Source: an uncultured Dorea sp. (GTDB lineage Bacteria > Bacillota > Clostridia > Lachnospirales > Lachnospiraceae). From it: a stretch of DNA of 42,184 nt. The stretch spans positions 1 through 42,184 of the forward strand of contig CAJURK010000026.1 in the NCBI GenBank assembly GCA_910588745.1, in the 5' to 3' direction. Within the stretch, counting starts at the first letter, position 1; the number at the start of each line of letters is the position of its first letter. Below are positions 15,622 through 24,409 of this stretch, piece after piece. Made by a program: the position numbers and the translations under genes. The notes below the pieces were generated by a model, which did not search any database, was not told where the DNA came from, and saw only the letters and a list, made by a program, of their open reading frames with translations.

Positions 15622-16785
15622 TCAGCCAAGTACTCTCACACGAAGCACTCCTTGAATTTCCAGCAGATCTTTCGTAACCGTTTTCGGAATATCCGAATCC
15701 ACGTCGATCATTGTATACGCGTATCCGCCCTTGCTCTTATTTGTCATATCGGCAATATTCATATTATCTTTTGACAAAACATTAGAAAACTGCCCAATCA
15801 TATTCGGAATATTTTGGTGGAGAATGGTAATCCGTTTATGTTCGCCTGGATCACCCATATCACAATTGGGATAATTAACCGAATTCCGGATATTTCCATA
15901 CTCCAGATAAGCGCGCATCTCCTTTACGGCCATCTTCGCGCAGTTGTCCTCGGCTTCTTCCGTAGACGCTCCCAGATGCGGGATCACAATCGCGCCTTTT
16001 ACCCCTACAATCTCCGGCGTAGGAAAATCAGTCACATAATGCTTCACTTTACCCGAAACAAGCGCATCCACAATGTCCTCGCTGTTCACCAGCACATCCC
16101 TGGCAAAATTAAGAACAACTACTCCCTGTTTCATCAGGCCAATTGCATTGGCGTCAATCATACCTTTGGTGCTGTCCAACGCGGGAACATGAATCGTAAT
16201 GTAATCACATTCACTGTAAATCTCATCCACGCTTCTCGCATGACGGATGCTCCTAGAAAGCTTCCACGCAGAATCCACCGATACATATGGATCGTACCCA
16301 TATACGTCCATTCCAAGATTCGTGGCCGCATTGGCTACCAGTACGCCGATCGCGCCCAGACCGATCACTCCCAGTTTCTTTCCTTCTAACTCGGAACCCG
16401 CAAACTGCTTCTTCGCTTTCTCCGCATCCTTTGCAATATCGCCGTCCTCTTCGTTTTCCTGTACCCAGTTGATTCCTCCGATGATATCCCTGGAAGCCAG
16501 GAGCATTCCTGCGATCACCAGCTCCTTTACTCCGTTGGCGTTGGCTCCGGGCGTATTGAATACGACGATTCCCTCTTCCGCGCAACGCTCCAGGGGAATA
16601 TTATTCACCCCGGCTCCGGCTCTTGCAATCACCTTTAAATTCTTTCCGAATTCCATATCGTGAAGGGCGGCGCTCCTTACCAATATCCCGTCTGCTTCTT
16701 TCGCGTCGCTGACCGGCACATAATCGTAGGTCAGCTTCCCGAGCCCTACATCGGAAATCGCGTTATAGCAATAATACTTATACAT
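15622..16785 (-). CDS. serA: D-3-phosphoglycerate dehydrogenase
   Basis: A 387-residue enzyme oxidising 3-phosphoglycerate, the first step of serine synthesis. The NAD-binding motif is LGVIGLGAIGVLVANAA (about 138-154). The substrate side shows ARAGAGVNNIP (about 54-64), and the catalytic His lies in VIPHLGAST. The C-terminal 75 residues form an ACT-type domain (NMIGQFSNVLSKDNMNIADM), which usually mediates serine feedback. This is the short form lacking the intervening ASB domain. It begins two bases after the serC stop, so serC-serA are tightly coupled at the end of the leuB-ilvD-ilvB-serC-serA unit. Confidence 0.95.
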   Translation of the reverse strand: MYKYYCYNAISDVGLGKLTYDYVPVSDAKEADGILVRSAALHDMEFGKNLKVIARAGAGVNNIPLERCAEEGIVVFNTPGANANGVKELVIAGMLLASRDIIGGINWVQENEEDGDIAKDAEKAKKQFAGSELEGKKLGVIGLGAIGVLVANAATNLGMDVYGYDPYVSVDSAWKLSRSIRHARSVDEIYSECDYITIHVPALDSTKGMIDANAIGLMKQGVVVLNFARDVLVNSEDIVDALVSGKVKHYVTDFPTPEIVGVKGAIVIPHLGASTEEAEDNCAKMAVKEMRAYLEYGNIRNSVNYPNCDMGDPGEHKRITILHQNIPNMIGQFSNVLSKDNMNIADMTNKSKGGYAYTMIDVDSDIPKTVTKDLLEIQGVLRVRVLG

Positions 16786-16787
16786 CG

Positions 16788-17870
16788 TTACAGATTCTCC
16801 TCCTCAAATTTCTTCATAAACTCCACAAGCGCCTTTACGCCTTCCATTGGCATGGCATTGTATATACTTGCGCGCATACCGCCTACGGTTCTGTGGCCTT
16901 TCAGGTTCACAAGCCCCGCCTCCTGGGACTCTTTCACAAACTTCGCGTCCAGTTCCTCATCGCCTGTTACAAACGGCACGTTCATCAGAGACCGATCTTT
17001 CTTCTCCACCGTCCCTTTAAACAGCCTGCTCGTATCCAGAAAATCATAGAGGATCTTCGCCTTTTTCTCGTTATATTCTTTCATTGCCCCAAGGCCGCCT
17101 TTGCTTTTCAGCCATTTGAATACCTTTCCACAGATATAAATACCGTAAGCGGGCGGTGTATTATACAGAGAATCCGCATCCGCATGGGTCTTATATTTCA
17201 GCATGGTCGGGGTGCCATCTAATACGTCGTCAGTAATCAGATCTTCGCGGATAATCACAATTACGACCCCCGCCGGCCCGATATTTTTCTGTACCCCGCC
17301 GTAAATCACGCCGTATCTGGACACGTCCACAGGCTCTGACAAAAAGCAGGAGGACACATCCGACACCAGTACCTTCCCCTTCGTATCGGGAAGTTCCCGA
17401 TACTTTGTTCCATAAATGGTATTATTTTCACAGATATACACATAGTCTGCATTTTCTGATATCGGAAGATCGGACACATCCGGTATATAAGAAAATGTCC
17501 GATCCTCAGAGGAAGCTATTTTATTCGCCTTCCCGTATTTCTGCGCTTCCTGGTAAGCTTTCTTTGCCCATTGACCCGTTACAATATAGTCCGCTTCCCC
17601 ATGCTTCATCAGATTCATCGGAATCATGGCGAACTGCTGGGAGGCTCCGCCCTGTAAAAACAGTACCTTATAATTGTCCGGGATATGCATCAAGTCCCTC
17701 AAATCCGTCTCGGCGGTTTCAATAATTTCCTTATAAGCCTTCGAGCGGTGACTCATTTCCATTACCGACATTCCCGTTCCGTTATAGTTAAGCATCTCTG
17801 CCGCCGCCTCTTTCAGTACTTCTTCCGGCAGTACTGCCGGGCCTGCTGAAAAATTGTACACTCTGCCCAT
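16788..17870 (-). CDS. serC: Phosphoserine aminotransferase
   Basis: A 360-residue PLP enzyme converting 3-phosphohydroxypyruvate to phosphoserine. It begins with the family hallmark RVYNFSAGPAVLPEEVL. SHRSKAYKEI, LFLQGGASQQFAMIP and the PLP-lysine region YGVIYGGVQKNIGPAGV follow. The start is ATG 17870 behind GGAGGAATAGAACG; a GTG at 17891 is open but overlaps that site. It is 47 bases after ilvB. Confidence 0.96.
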   Translation of the reverse strand: MGRVYNFSAGPAVLPEEVLKEAAAEMLNYNGTGMSVMEMSHRSKAYKEIIETAETDLRDLMHIPDNYKVLFLQGGASQQFAMIPMNLMKHGEADYIVTGQWAKKAYQEAQKYGKANKIASSEDRTFSYIPDVSDLPISENADYVYICENNTIYGTKYRELPDTKGKVLVSDVSSCFLSEPVDVSRYGVIYGGVQKNIGPAGVVIVIIREDLITDDVLDGTPTMLKYKTHADADSLYNTPPAYGIYICGKVFKWLKSKGGLGAMKEYNEKKAKILYDFLDTSRLFKGTVEKKDRSLMNVPFVTGDEELDAKFVKESQEAGLVNLKGHRTVGGMRASIYNAMPMEGVKALVEFMKKFEEENL

Positions 17871-17917
17871 CGTTCTATTCCTCCATCTCACATAACTCCA
17901 TCGCCCAATACATCGCG

Positions 17918-19618
17918 TTAATTCTGATTACTTTCCGAAGACTCTTTCTCCTTAAGATCCGCCTCGTCAAAAGCTTCGCTGATCGGCGCGCCCGGCGCTA
18001 CCATCGGCCATACCTTATCATCCGAATCAATCCGGCAGTCAATCACTACCGGTCTCTCCATCTCAAGCGCCTTCGCAAAGGCCTCGTCAAATTCCGCCCT
18101 CGACGCAGCGCGGATACCTGAAGCTCCCAACGCCTCTGCAAGCTTCACAAAGTCCACCTTGTCGTTCAGCACTGTTGCCGAATATCTCCGTCCATAGAAC
18201 AGCGTCTGCCACTGACGTACCATTCCCAGCACATGATTGTTCATTACCACCTGAATCACCGGTATATTATATCTGGCTGCCGTCGCAATCTCATTCATAT
18301 TCATGCGGAAGCATCCGTCTCCGGCAATATTGACAACCGTCTTCTCCGGCTTTCCCATCTTTGCTCCTAAGGAAGCGCCCAGACCATATCCCATGGTGCC
18401 AAGTCCGCCTGAAGTTAAGAGGGTTCTAGGCTCTGCAAATTTATAATACTGGGCGGCCCACATCTGATGCTGCCCTACTTCCGTAACAATCAGCGCGTCT
18501 CCCTTTGTCTGACGGTAAATCTCTTCTATCACATAAGGCCCTGTCAATCCTTCCGGCGAATAAGCCAGCGGATATTTTTCTTTGTACTCCTGAATCCTTG
18601 CAATCCATTCCGGATGGCTCTGCTGCGTAAGCTTCCGGTTCATCATGGAAAGAGACGTCTTTAGGTCTCCCACAATTCCCTCGTGGATGATGACGTTCTT
18701 GTTCATCTCCGCCGCATCCACATCAAACTGGAGGATATTCGCCCGGCTTGCAAACTTCTTCGCGTTGCCGGTTACCCGGTCGCTGAATCTGGCGCCTAAG
18801 ACAATCAGTAAGTCGCATTCGCTGACTCCATAGTTGGACGCTTTAGTCCCATGCATGCCAAGCATCCCCATATACAACTCGTCTGTTCCGGGGAACGTTC
18901 CCTTGCCCATCAGCGAATCCGTAACCGGAGCGTCCACTTTCCTCACAAACTCGCGAATCTCTTTCCACGCCCCGGAGAGTACCCCGCCTCCGCCGATAAA
19001 GATAAATGGTTTCTTGGACTTGTCGATCATTCTTACCGCATGGTCAAGCTTTGCTTCACTGATTTTTTTAGACGGCTGAACCGGCTCAATCTTCACCCTT
19101 TTGTACTCTGCTTTATTTGCGGTAACATCCTTGGGGATATCTACTAAAACCGGCCCCGGCCTTCCCTTCTTCGCAATCACAAAGGCCTTTCGGATCGTCT
19201 CCGCAAGCTGCTTTACATCCTTTACAATATAATTATGCTTGGTAATCGGCATGGTGACTCCCGCAATATCCACTTCCTGAAAACTATCCTTGCCAAGGAG
19301 CGATACCCCCACATTGCAGGTGATTGCCACCATAGGAATGGAATCCATATACGCAGTCGCAATGCCGGTAACCAAATTGGTGGCTCCGGGCCCGCTGGTA
19401 GCAAAGCATACGCCGACCCTGCCGGTAGCCCTGGCATAGCCGTCCGCCGCATGAGACGCCCCCTGCTCATGGGATGTTAAAATATGCGTAATCTCATCAC
19501 TGTGTTTATACAACTCATCATACACATTCAGGATCGCCCCGCCGGGATATCCGAAAACGGTATCTACCCCTTGTTCCTTCAGACATTCAATAACAATTTC
19601 TGCTCCTGTAAGCTGCAT
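17918..19618 (-). CDS. ilvB: Acetolactate synthase large subunit
   Basis: A 566-residue ThDP enzyme forming acetolactate or acetohydroxybutyrate for valine, leucine and isoleucine. The catalytic glutamate region is SHEQGASHAADGYARATG (about 46-63), and the ThDP-Mg motif is GDGCFRMNMNEIATAARYNI (about 430-450). ATG 19618 with AGAGAGG upstream is preferred over a GTG at 19636. No small regulatory subunit (ilvN) or ilvC follows, so those would have to be encoded elsewhere if the pathway is complete. Lies 21 bases after ilvD. Confidence 0.95.
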   Translation of the reverse strand: MQLTGAEIVIECLKEQGVDTVFGYPGGAILNVYDELYKHSDEITHILTSHEQGASHAADGYARATGRVGVCFATSGPGATNLVTGIATAYMDSIPMVAITCNVGVSLLGKDSFQEVDIAGVTMPITKHNYIVKDVKQLAETIRKAFVIAKKGRPGPVLVDIPKDVTANKAEYKRVKIEPVQPSKKISEAKLDHAVRMIDKSKKPFIFIGGGGVLSGAWKEIREFVRKVDAPVTDSLMGKGTFPGTDELYMGMLGMHGTKASNYGVSECDLLIVLGARFSDRVTGNAKKFASRANILQFDVDAAEMNKNVIIHEGIVGDLKTSLSMMNRKLTQQSHPEWIARIQEYKEKYPLAYSPEGLTGPYVIEEIYRQTKGDALIVTEVGQHQMWAAQYYKFAEPRTLLTSGGLGTMGYGLGASLGAKMGKPEKTVVNIAGDGCFRMNMNEIATAARYNIPVIQVVMNNHVLGMVRQWQTLFYGRRYSATVLNDKVDFVKLAEALGASGIRAASRAEFDEAFAKALEMERPVVIDCRIDSDDKVWPMVAPGAPISEAFDEADLKEKESSESNQN

Positions 19619-19639
19619 CCTATAACCCTCTCTCACCCA

Positions 19640-21310
19640 TTATTTCTTTGGAATCTCAAGTACCGCGCCCCGGTTGCCTGAAGTAACCATCGCCGCATAT
19701 CTTGCCAGATATCCTGTCGTCACCTTCGGCTTTCTTGGCTGCCAGTTCTTTCTTCTAACCTCTAATACTTCATCGGAAACATCCAATTCCAGCGACAGTT
19801 CCGGTATATTAATCTTAATGATATCGCCTTCTTCTACCAGCGCGATGGGGCCTCCCACCGCCGCCTCCGGCGACACATGGCCAATGGAAGCTCCTCTGGA
19901 AGCGCCGCTGAACCGTCCGTCCGTAATCAATGCCACACTAGAGCCAAGGCCCATGCCTGCAATCGCAGAAGTGGGATTTAACATCTCCCGCATGCCAGGG
20001 CCTCCCTTCGGTCCCTCGTAGCGGATTACCACCACGTCTCCCGCTACAATTTTACCGCTTTTGATAGCGTCAATCGCATCCTCTTCACACTCAAATACTC
20101 TTGCCGGCCCCTCATGCACCAGCATTTCCTCCACTACCGCGGAACGCTTCACAACGCTGCCGTCAGGCGCAAGATTCCCCTTTAACACCGCCAGTCCGCC
20201 TGTCTTAGAATATGGATTCTCTACCGGGCGGATCACCTCCGGATTCTGGTTGAAAGCATCTTTTATATTTTCTCCTACGGTCTTTCCGGTAACCGTCATG
20301 CAGTCCGTATGTAAAAGCTGCAGCTTATCCAGTTCCTTCATCACCGCGTACACGCCGCCCGCCTCATTTAAGTCTTCCATATAGGTAGGGCCTGCCGGCG
20401 CAAGATGACACAGATTCGGCGTCTTTTCACTGATCCCGTTTGCAAAATCAATCTCAAAGTCCATTCCGATCTCGTGGGCAATGGCGGGCAGATGCAGCAT
20501 ACTGTTGGTAGAACACCCCAGCGCCATATCAACAGTCAGCGCATTTAAGACTGCCTTCTCCGTCATAATATCGCTCGGACGGATATCCTTTTCAAGAAGC
20601 TCCATCACCTGCATACCGGCTCTTTTCGCAAGACGGATTCGTTCTGAATACACTGCCGGAATGGTTCCGTTTCCTCCGAGTCCCATTCCCAATACCTCTG
20701 TCAGACAATTCATACTGTTTGCCGTATACATGCCGGAGCAGGAACCGCAGGTAGGGCAGGTCTTATTTTCAAATTCCAGAAGACCCTCGTCAGATAAAGC
20801 GCCCGCCGCATTGGCTCCCACCGCTTCAAACATACTGGAAAGGCTAGTTTTCTTTCCCTGAACCCGGCCTGCCAGCATGGGGCCTCCGCTGACAAATATG
20901 GTCGGCACGTTAATTCTTGCCGCAGCCATCAAAAGCCCCGGCACATTCTTATCACAATTGGGTACCATTACCAAAGCGTCAAACTGATGCGCAAGCGCCA
21001 TGGCCTCTGTAGAATCCGCAATAAGATCTCTGGTAACCAGAGAGTATTTCATGCCGATATGCCCCATGGCAATTCCATCGCACACTGCAATAGCCGGAAA
21101 TACAATCGGCGTCCCTCCCGCCATAGCAACTCCCTGTTTTACTGCATTCACAATCTTATCCAAATTCATATGCCCCGGAACAATCTCATTATAGGAGCTT
21201 ACAATGCCCACCAATGGCCGCTCCATCTCTTCCTTTGTCAGACCCAGCGCGTTAAAAAGCGACCTGTGCGGCGCCTGCTGTTTCCCTTTTGTAACTGTAT
21301 CACTCTTCAT
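19640..21310 (-). CDS. ilvD: Dihydroxy-acid dehydratase
   Basis: A 556-residue Fe-S dehydratase giving the 2-keto acids of valine and isoleucine. Cluster-ligand regions are VPNCDKNVPG (about 115-124) and CPTCGSCSGMYTANSMNCL (about 186-204). The C-terminal block TDGRFSGASRGASIGHVSPE is diagnostic. The start ATG 21310 is behind GGAGGATGAAAG. It is 87 bases downstream of leuB in the same operon. Confidence 0.97.
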   Translation of the reverse strand: MKSDTVTKGKQQAPHRSLFNALGLTKEEMERPLVGIVSSYNEIVPGHMNLDKIVNAVKQGVAMAGGTPIVFPAIAVCDGIAMGHIGMKYSLVTRDLIADSTEAMALAHQFDALVMVPNCDKNVPGLLMAAARINVPTIFVSGGPMLAGRVQGKKTSLSSMFEAVGANAAGALSDEGLLEFENKTCPTCGSCSGMYTANSMNCLTEVLGMGLGGNGTIPAVYSERIRLAKRAGMQVMELLEKDIRPSDIMTEKAVLNALTVDMALGCSTNSMLHLPAIAHEIGMDFEIDFANGISEKTPNLCHLAPAGPTYMEDLNEAGGVYAVMKELDKLQLLHTDCMTVTGKTVGENIKDAFNQNPEVIRPVENPYSKTGGLAVLKGNLAPDGSVVKRSAVVEEMLVHEGPARVFECEEDAIDAIKSGKIVAGDVVVIRYEGPKGGPGMREMLNPTSAIAGMGLGSSVALITDGRFSGASRGASIGHVSPEAAVGGPIALVEEGDIIKINIPELSLELDVSDEVLEVRRKNWQPRKPKVTTGYLARYAAMVTSGNRGAVLEIPKK

Positions 21311-21397
21311 CTTTCATCCTCCTCTTGTCCTGCGGCAATTCACAGCCGTCCTTTTTATATAACCGTTTTCCCGATCCTAAGCAGACCGCCGCGGCGC

Positions 21398-22483
21398 CTA
21401 CTCAATATAACCGGCGATCAAATCCCCCATCTGAACGGTGCCGACCTGCCGCTTTCCTTCGGACATGATATCAATGGTACGGTACCCTTCCTTCAGCGCT
21501 CTTGCCACCGCCGCTTCAATGGCGTCCGCCTCTTTATCCAAATCAAAACTGTACCGGAGCATCATAGCCGCCGAAAGAATCGTAGCGATAGGATTCGCAA
21601 TCCCTTTTCCGGCAATATCCGGCGCAGAGCCGCCGCTTGGTTCATATAAACCGAACTTCGTCTCATTTAGACTTGCGCTTGCCAGCATTCCAATGGATCC
21701 GGTCACCATGCTGGCTTCATCGGAAAGGATATCCCCGAACATATTCTCCGTCAGAATCACATCAAACTGGTTCGGATCTTTTACAAGCTGCATAGCGCAG
21801 TTATCTACCAGCATATGTTCTAACGCAACCTCCGGATACTCCTCCGCCACCTGTTCGACAACTTTCCTCCACAGCCTGGAAGAATCCAGAACATTTGCTT
21901 TATCCACGCTGGTTACTTTCTTTCTGCGCTTCATGGCTATGTCAAATCCACGCTTTGCAATACGTCTGATTTCATTTTCATTATAGCAGAGGGAATCCGT
22001 TGCCGTCAGGACTCCATTTTCTTCCACTGTCTTTCTCTCCCCGAAATACAGTCCTCCCGTCAGTTCTCTCATAATCATCATATCAAAGCCGCCTTCGGTA
22101 ATCTCCTCTTTCAGCGGACAGGCTTCCTTTAATTCTTCATAAAGAATAGCCGGACGCAGATTGGCAAACAGGTTCAATTCTTTCCGAATCTTAAGCAGCC
22201 CGGCTTCCGGTCTTTTGGAAGGATCTAACTGATACCAGGGCGATGTTTTCGCATCCCCGCCGATGGAACCCATCAGTACTGCCTGGCAGGATTTCGCACG
22301 TGCAATCGTCTCGTCTGTAAGAGGAATCCCGTGTACGTCAATGGACGCTCCTCCCATCAAAAGCTGCTCATAGCTGCAGCTATGTCCGTAAACCAAAGCC
22401 GCTTTATCCAAAATCTTCATTGCTTCCGTCACAATTTCCGGTCCAATACCGTCGCCTTTAATCACACCAATCTTTAAATTCAT
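21398..22483 (-). CDS. leuB: 3-isopropylmalate dehydrogenase
   Basis: A 361-residue NAD-dependent oxidative decarboxylase of leucine synthesis. Motifs seen are IGVIKGDGIGPEIVTEAM at the N-terminus, RELTGGLYFGER (about 128-139), the VDKANVLDSSRLWRKVV region and the NAD-binding stretch EPSGGSAPDIAGKGIANP. leuA, leuC and leuD are absent from the window, so this leuB is detached from the usual leu cluster and heads an ilv/ser unit. Its 5' leader of about 180 bases holds a very stable hairpin. Confidence 0.96.
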   Translation of the reverse strand: MNLKIGVIKGDGIGPEIVTEAMKILDKAALVYGHSCSYEQLLMGGASIDVHGIPLTDETIARAKSCQAVLMGSIGGDAKTSPWYQLDPSKRPEAGLLKIRKELNLFANLRPAILYEELKEACPLKEEITEGGFDMMIMRELTGGLYFGERKTVEENGVLTATDSLCYNENEIRRIAKRGFDIAMKRRKKVTSVDKANVLDSSRLWRKVVEQVAEEYPEVALEHMLVDNCAMQLVKDPNQFDVILTENMFGDILSDEASMVTGSIGMLASASLNETKFGLYEPSGGSAPDIAGKGIANPIATILSAAMMLRYSFDLDKEADAIEAAVARALKEGYRTIDIMSEGKRQVGTVQMGDLIAGYIE

Positions 22484-22505
22484 AAGATTCTTCCTTTCTG
22501 CATTC

Positions 22506-22590
22506 TGTTTCGCTCCATATCGGTTTTACTCTTCGCAAATGCCTACCTCCATTACGCTTCGCTCCATGCCGGTATGCGTTTCACTCATAT
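22506..22590 (-). repeat. Two degenerate direct repeats in the leuB leader
   Basis: Reading the minus strand, ATGGAGCGAAGCGTAATG (around 22549-22566) is followed about 40 bases later by ATGGAGCGAAACAGAATG (around 22500-22517). Both are preceded by GAGT-AAA(C)-type sequence and a CCG-containing segment. A 20-codon open frame (MSETHTGMERS...) spans the first copy but has no ribosome-binding site. Confidence 0.4.
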
Positions 22591-22651
22591 AGTCTGTAAG
22601 AAAAGCTCCAACCTGCCTGCAAGCAGTCATTTGAAGCTTTTCTTACAGACT
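22591..22651 (-). promoter_or_regulatory. Long stem-loop in the leuB leader
   Basis: Arms 22591-22611 and 22631-22651 pair over 21 bases (AGTCTGTAAGAAAAGCTTCAA with its partner). The single deviation is a G-U pair on the minus strand but a C-A mismatch on the plus strand, which favours function in the leuB transcript. The 19-base loop holds CTGC and GCAG, which could pair further. No U-tract follows, and no T-box motif is present. Confidence 0.6.
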
Positions 22652-22670
22652 GCATTCGCTGTTATCGTTT

Positions 22671-22699
22671 ATCTTATCGCATTTTTCTGTTGCTTTCAA
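22671..22699 (-). promoter_or_regulatory. Promoter of leuB-ilvD-ilvB-serC-serA
   Basis: Minus-strand TTGAAA (22694-22699), 17-base spacer, TAAGAT (22671-22676). Transcription would start near 22664, about 180 bases before leuB and about 13 bases before the long hairpin. Confidence 0.5.
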
Positions 22700-22720
22700 G
22701 ACTTCATTGGGGAAAAATGC

Positions 22721-22758
22721 AAAAAATTAGAGCGTCCTCTGTTTTAGAAAGAACGCTC
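22721..22758 (-). terminator. Terminator after yajC
   Basis: Minus-strand GAGCGTTC and GGACGCTC pair (one U-G) around a 13-base loop and are followed by TAATTTTTT. It begins 25 bases after the yajC stop. Confidence 0.78.
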
Positions 22759-22782
22759 AGCCTTATCTCATTTACCGCCCGA

Positions 22783-23085
22783 TTACTCAGCCGCCGGTTT
22801 CTCAACCTGGGAAATCGCCGCCTTCTGCATCGGAATACGGCAGTTTTTATTGCTTCCGAATTCAACGATTACGTCTTCATCCGTAATATCGATCACGACG
22901 CCGTAAAACCCGCTGGTAGTAAGTACGGTATCGCCAACCTCTAAGTCGGCAATCATTGCCGCAACCCTTTTCTGCTCCTTCTTCTGCGGCCGCATCAGAA
23001 TCCAATAAAATCCTCCGATAACCACCGCATATAAAGCAATGATACCAAGTCCGCCGCCAAAACCTCCTGCTGCTAAAGAAAACAT
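22783..23085 (-). CDS. yajC: Preprotein translocase accessory subunit YajC
   Basis: A 100-residue protein with one membrane helix (about 9-30, LGIIALYAVVIGGFYWILMRP) and the family block RPQKKEQKRVAAMIADLEVG. The C-terminal SH3-like part (DTVLTTSGFYGVVIDI) is typical. It associates with SecDF in protein export. It starts at ATG 23085 behind TAGGAGGAATAAGAT. It follows tgt by 152 bases, a common order in bacteria, but here it also has a possible promoter of its own. Confidence 0.95.
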   Translation of the reverse strand: MFSLAAGGFGGGLGIIALYAVVIGGFYWILMRPQKKEQKRVAAMIADLEVGDTVLTTSGFYGVVIDITDEDVIVEFGSNKNCRIPMQKAAISQVEKPAAE

Positions 23086-23141
23086 ATCTTATTCCTCCTA
23101 ATTACATACTGTTCCTTATTTCTTTTCTAGACACTAATGGT

Positions 23142-23170
23142 ATCATACACAATTTCTGCTGATTCAGCAA
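23142..23170 (-). promoter_or_regulatory. Possible yajC promoter
   Basis: Minus-strand TTGCTG (23165-23170), 17-base spacer, TATGAT (23142-23147). The -35 lies within the perfect inverted repeat TTGCTGA-A-TCAGCAA. Confidence 0.4.
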
Positions 23171-23237
23171 GAGTTTTTTCGATTCTTTATTCTTTTATCA
23201 ATGATACGGCCATAGCCCAAAATATATCTTCCCCGCG

Positions 23238-24362
23238 CTACCGGCTCAATCCATTCAGCGTTTCTTTTTTGAATTCACTGTAATTTCCCGCCTCAATCGC
23301 CGTCCGTATATCCTCCATCAAGTGATTATAAAAATACAGATTATGCAATACGCACAGCCGCATCCCCAGCATTTCTTTCGCCTTTAACAAATGTCTGATA
23401 TAGGCTCTGGAATAACTCCTGCATGCGGGGCAGCCGCAGCCTTCCTCGATAGGGTTTTCATCCAATTCATATTTTGCATTGAATAAATTGAGTTTCCCCT
23501 GCCTGGTGTAAACATGTCCATGCCTTCCGTTTCTGCTGGGATATACGCAGTCAAAAAAATCCACGCCCCGATCTACCGCCTCCAGAATATTAGCGGGAGT
23601 CCCCACCCCCATCAAGTAAACCGGTTTATTTTCCGGAAGATATGGAACAACCGCATCCAGAATCCGGTACATTTCCTCATGAGATTCCCCTACAGCCAGG
23701 CCGCCTACCGCATAACCATCCAAATCCAGTTCGGCAATCTCCTTCGCATGCCGCACCCGGATATCTTCGTAGATACCTCCCTGGTTGATACCGAACAGCA
23801 TCTGCCGCCGGTTAATAGTATGTCCCAAACCGTTCAGCCTGTCCATCTCTTTTTTACATCGGTAAAGCCATCTGGTAGTACGGTCAACGGATTTCTGCAT
23901 ATATTCCCTGTCCGCAACGCTTGAAGGGCACTCGTCAAACGCCATGGCAATCGTGGACGCAAGATTGGACTGGATCTGCATACTTTCCTCCGGTCCCATA
24001 AAAATTTTCCGTCCGTCGATATGAGATTGAAAATACACCCCTTCTTCCTTAATCTTCCTAAGCCCAGCCAGTGAAAAAACTTGAAATCCCCCGGAATCCG
24101 TAAGAATCGGCTTATCCCACACCATAAACTTATGCAGTCCGCCTAGTTTTTTCACCACCGTATCCCCCGGGCGCACATGAAGGTGATAGGTATTCGAGAG
24201 TTCCACCTGCGTTCCGATCTCCTGCAGATCCTCCGTCGATACCGCTCCCTTAATAGCGGCTGCCGTACCTACATTCATAAATACCGGCGTTTCAATCGTC
24301 CCATGCACCGTATGAAGCTTCCCTCTCTTTGCCTTCCCGTCTTTTTTTATCAATTCATACAT
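23238..24362 (-). CDS. tgt: Queuine tRNA-ribosyltransferase
   Basis: A 374-residue enzyme exchanging guanine for a queuosine precursor at wobble position 34 of GUN-anticodon tRNAs. The start of the fold reads YELIKKDGKAKRGKL, then ETPVFMNVGT and SNTYHLHVRPG. The first active-site Asp is in ILTDSGGFQVFSL and the nucleophile Asp in FFDCVYPSRNGRHGHV. Zinc ligands are CGCPAC and a downstream Cys/His (CVLHNLYFYNH). ATG 24362 is chosen because homologues start here, but it has no Shine-Dalgarno and directly follows the U-run of a terminator. ATGs at 24410 and 24422 are also open in frame. Confidence 0.93.
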   Translation of the reverse strand: MYELIKKDGKAKRGKLHTVHGTIETPVFMNVGTAAAIKGAVSTEDLQEIGTQVELSNTYHLHVRPGDTVVKKLGGLHKFMVWDKPILTDSGGFQVFSLAGLRKIKEEGVYFQSHIDGRKIFMGPEESMQIQSNLASTIAMAFDECPSSVADREYMQKSVDRTTRWLYRCKKEMDRLNGLGHTINRRQMLFGINQGGIYEDIRVRHAKEIAELDLDGYAVGGLAVGESHEEMYRILDAVVPYLPENKPVYLMGVGTPANILEAVDRGVDFFDCVYPSRNGRHGHVYTRQGKLNLFNAKYELDENPIEEGCGCPACRSYSRAYIRHLLKAKEMLGMRLCVLHNLYFYNHLMEDIRTAIEAGNYSEFKKETLNGLSR

Positions 24363-24365
24363 ACA

Positions 24366-24397
24366 AACAAAAACGCCCCGGCAGCCCCGCCGAGGCG
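24366..24397 (-). terminator. Terminator between the L,D-transpeptidase gene and tgt
   Basis: Minus-strand CGCCTCGGC and GCCGGGGCG pair over 9 bp (one U-G), followed by TTTTTGTTTGT. The U-run ends four bases before the likely tgt start codon. Confidence 0.8.
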
Positions 24398-24409
24398 CAT
24401 CTCCTTTCA

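Noticed and set aside
22484..22720. T-box leader for leuB
   Set aside because: No AGGGTGG-type T-box sequence and no terminator/antiterminator pair could be found.
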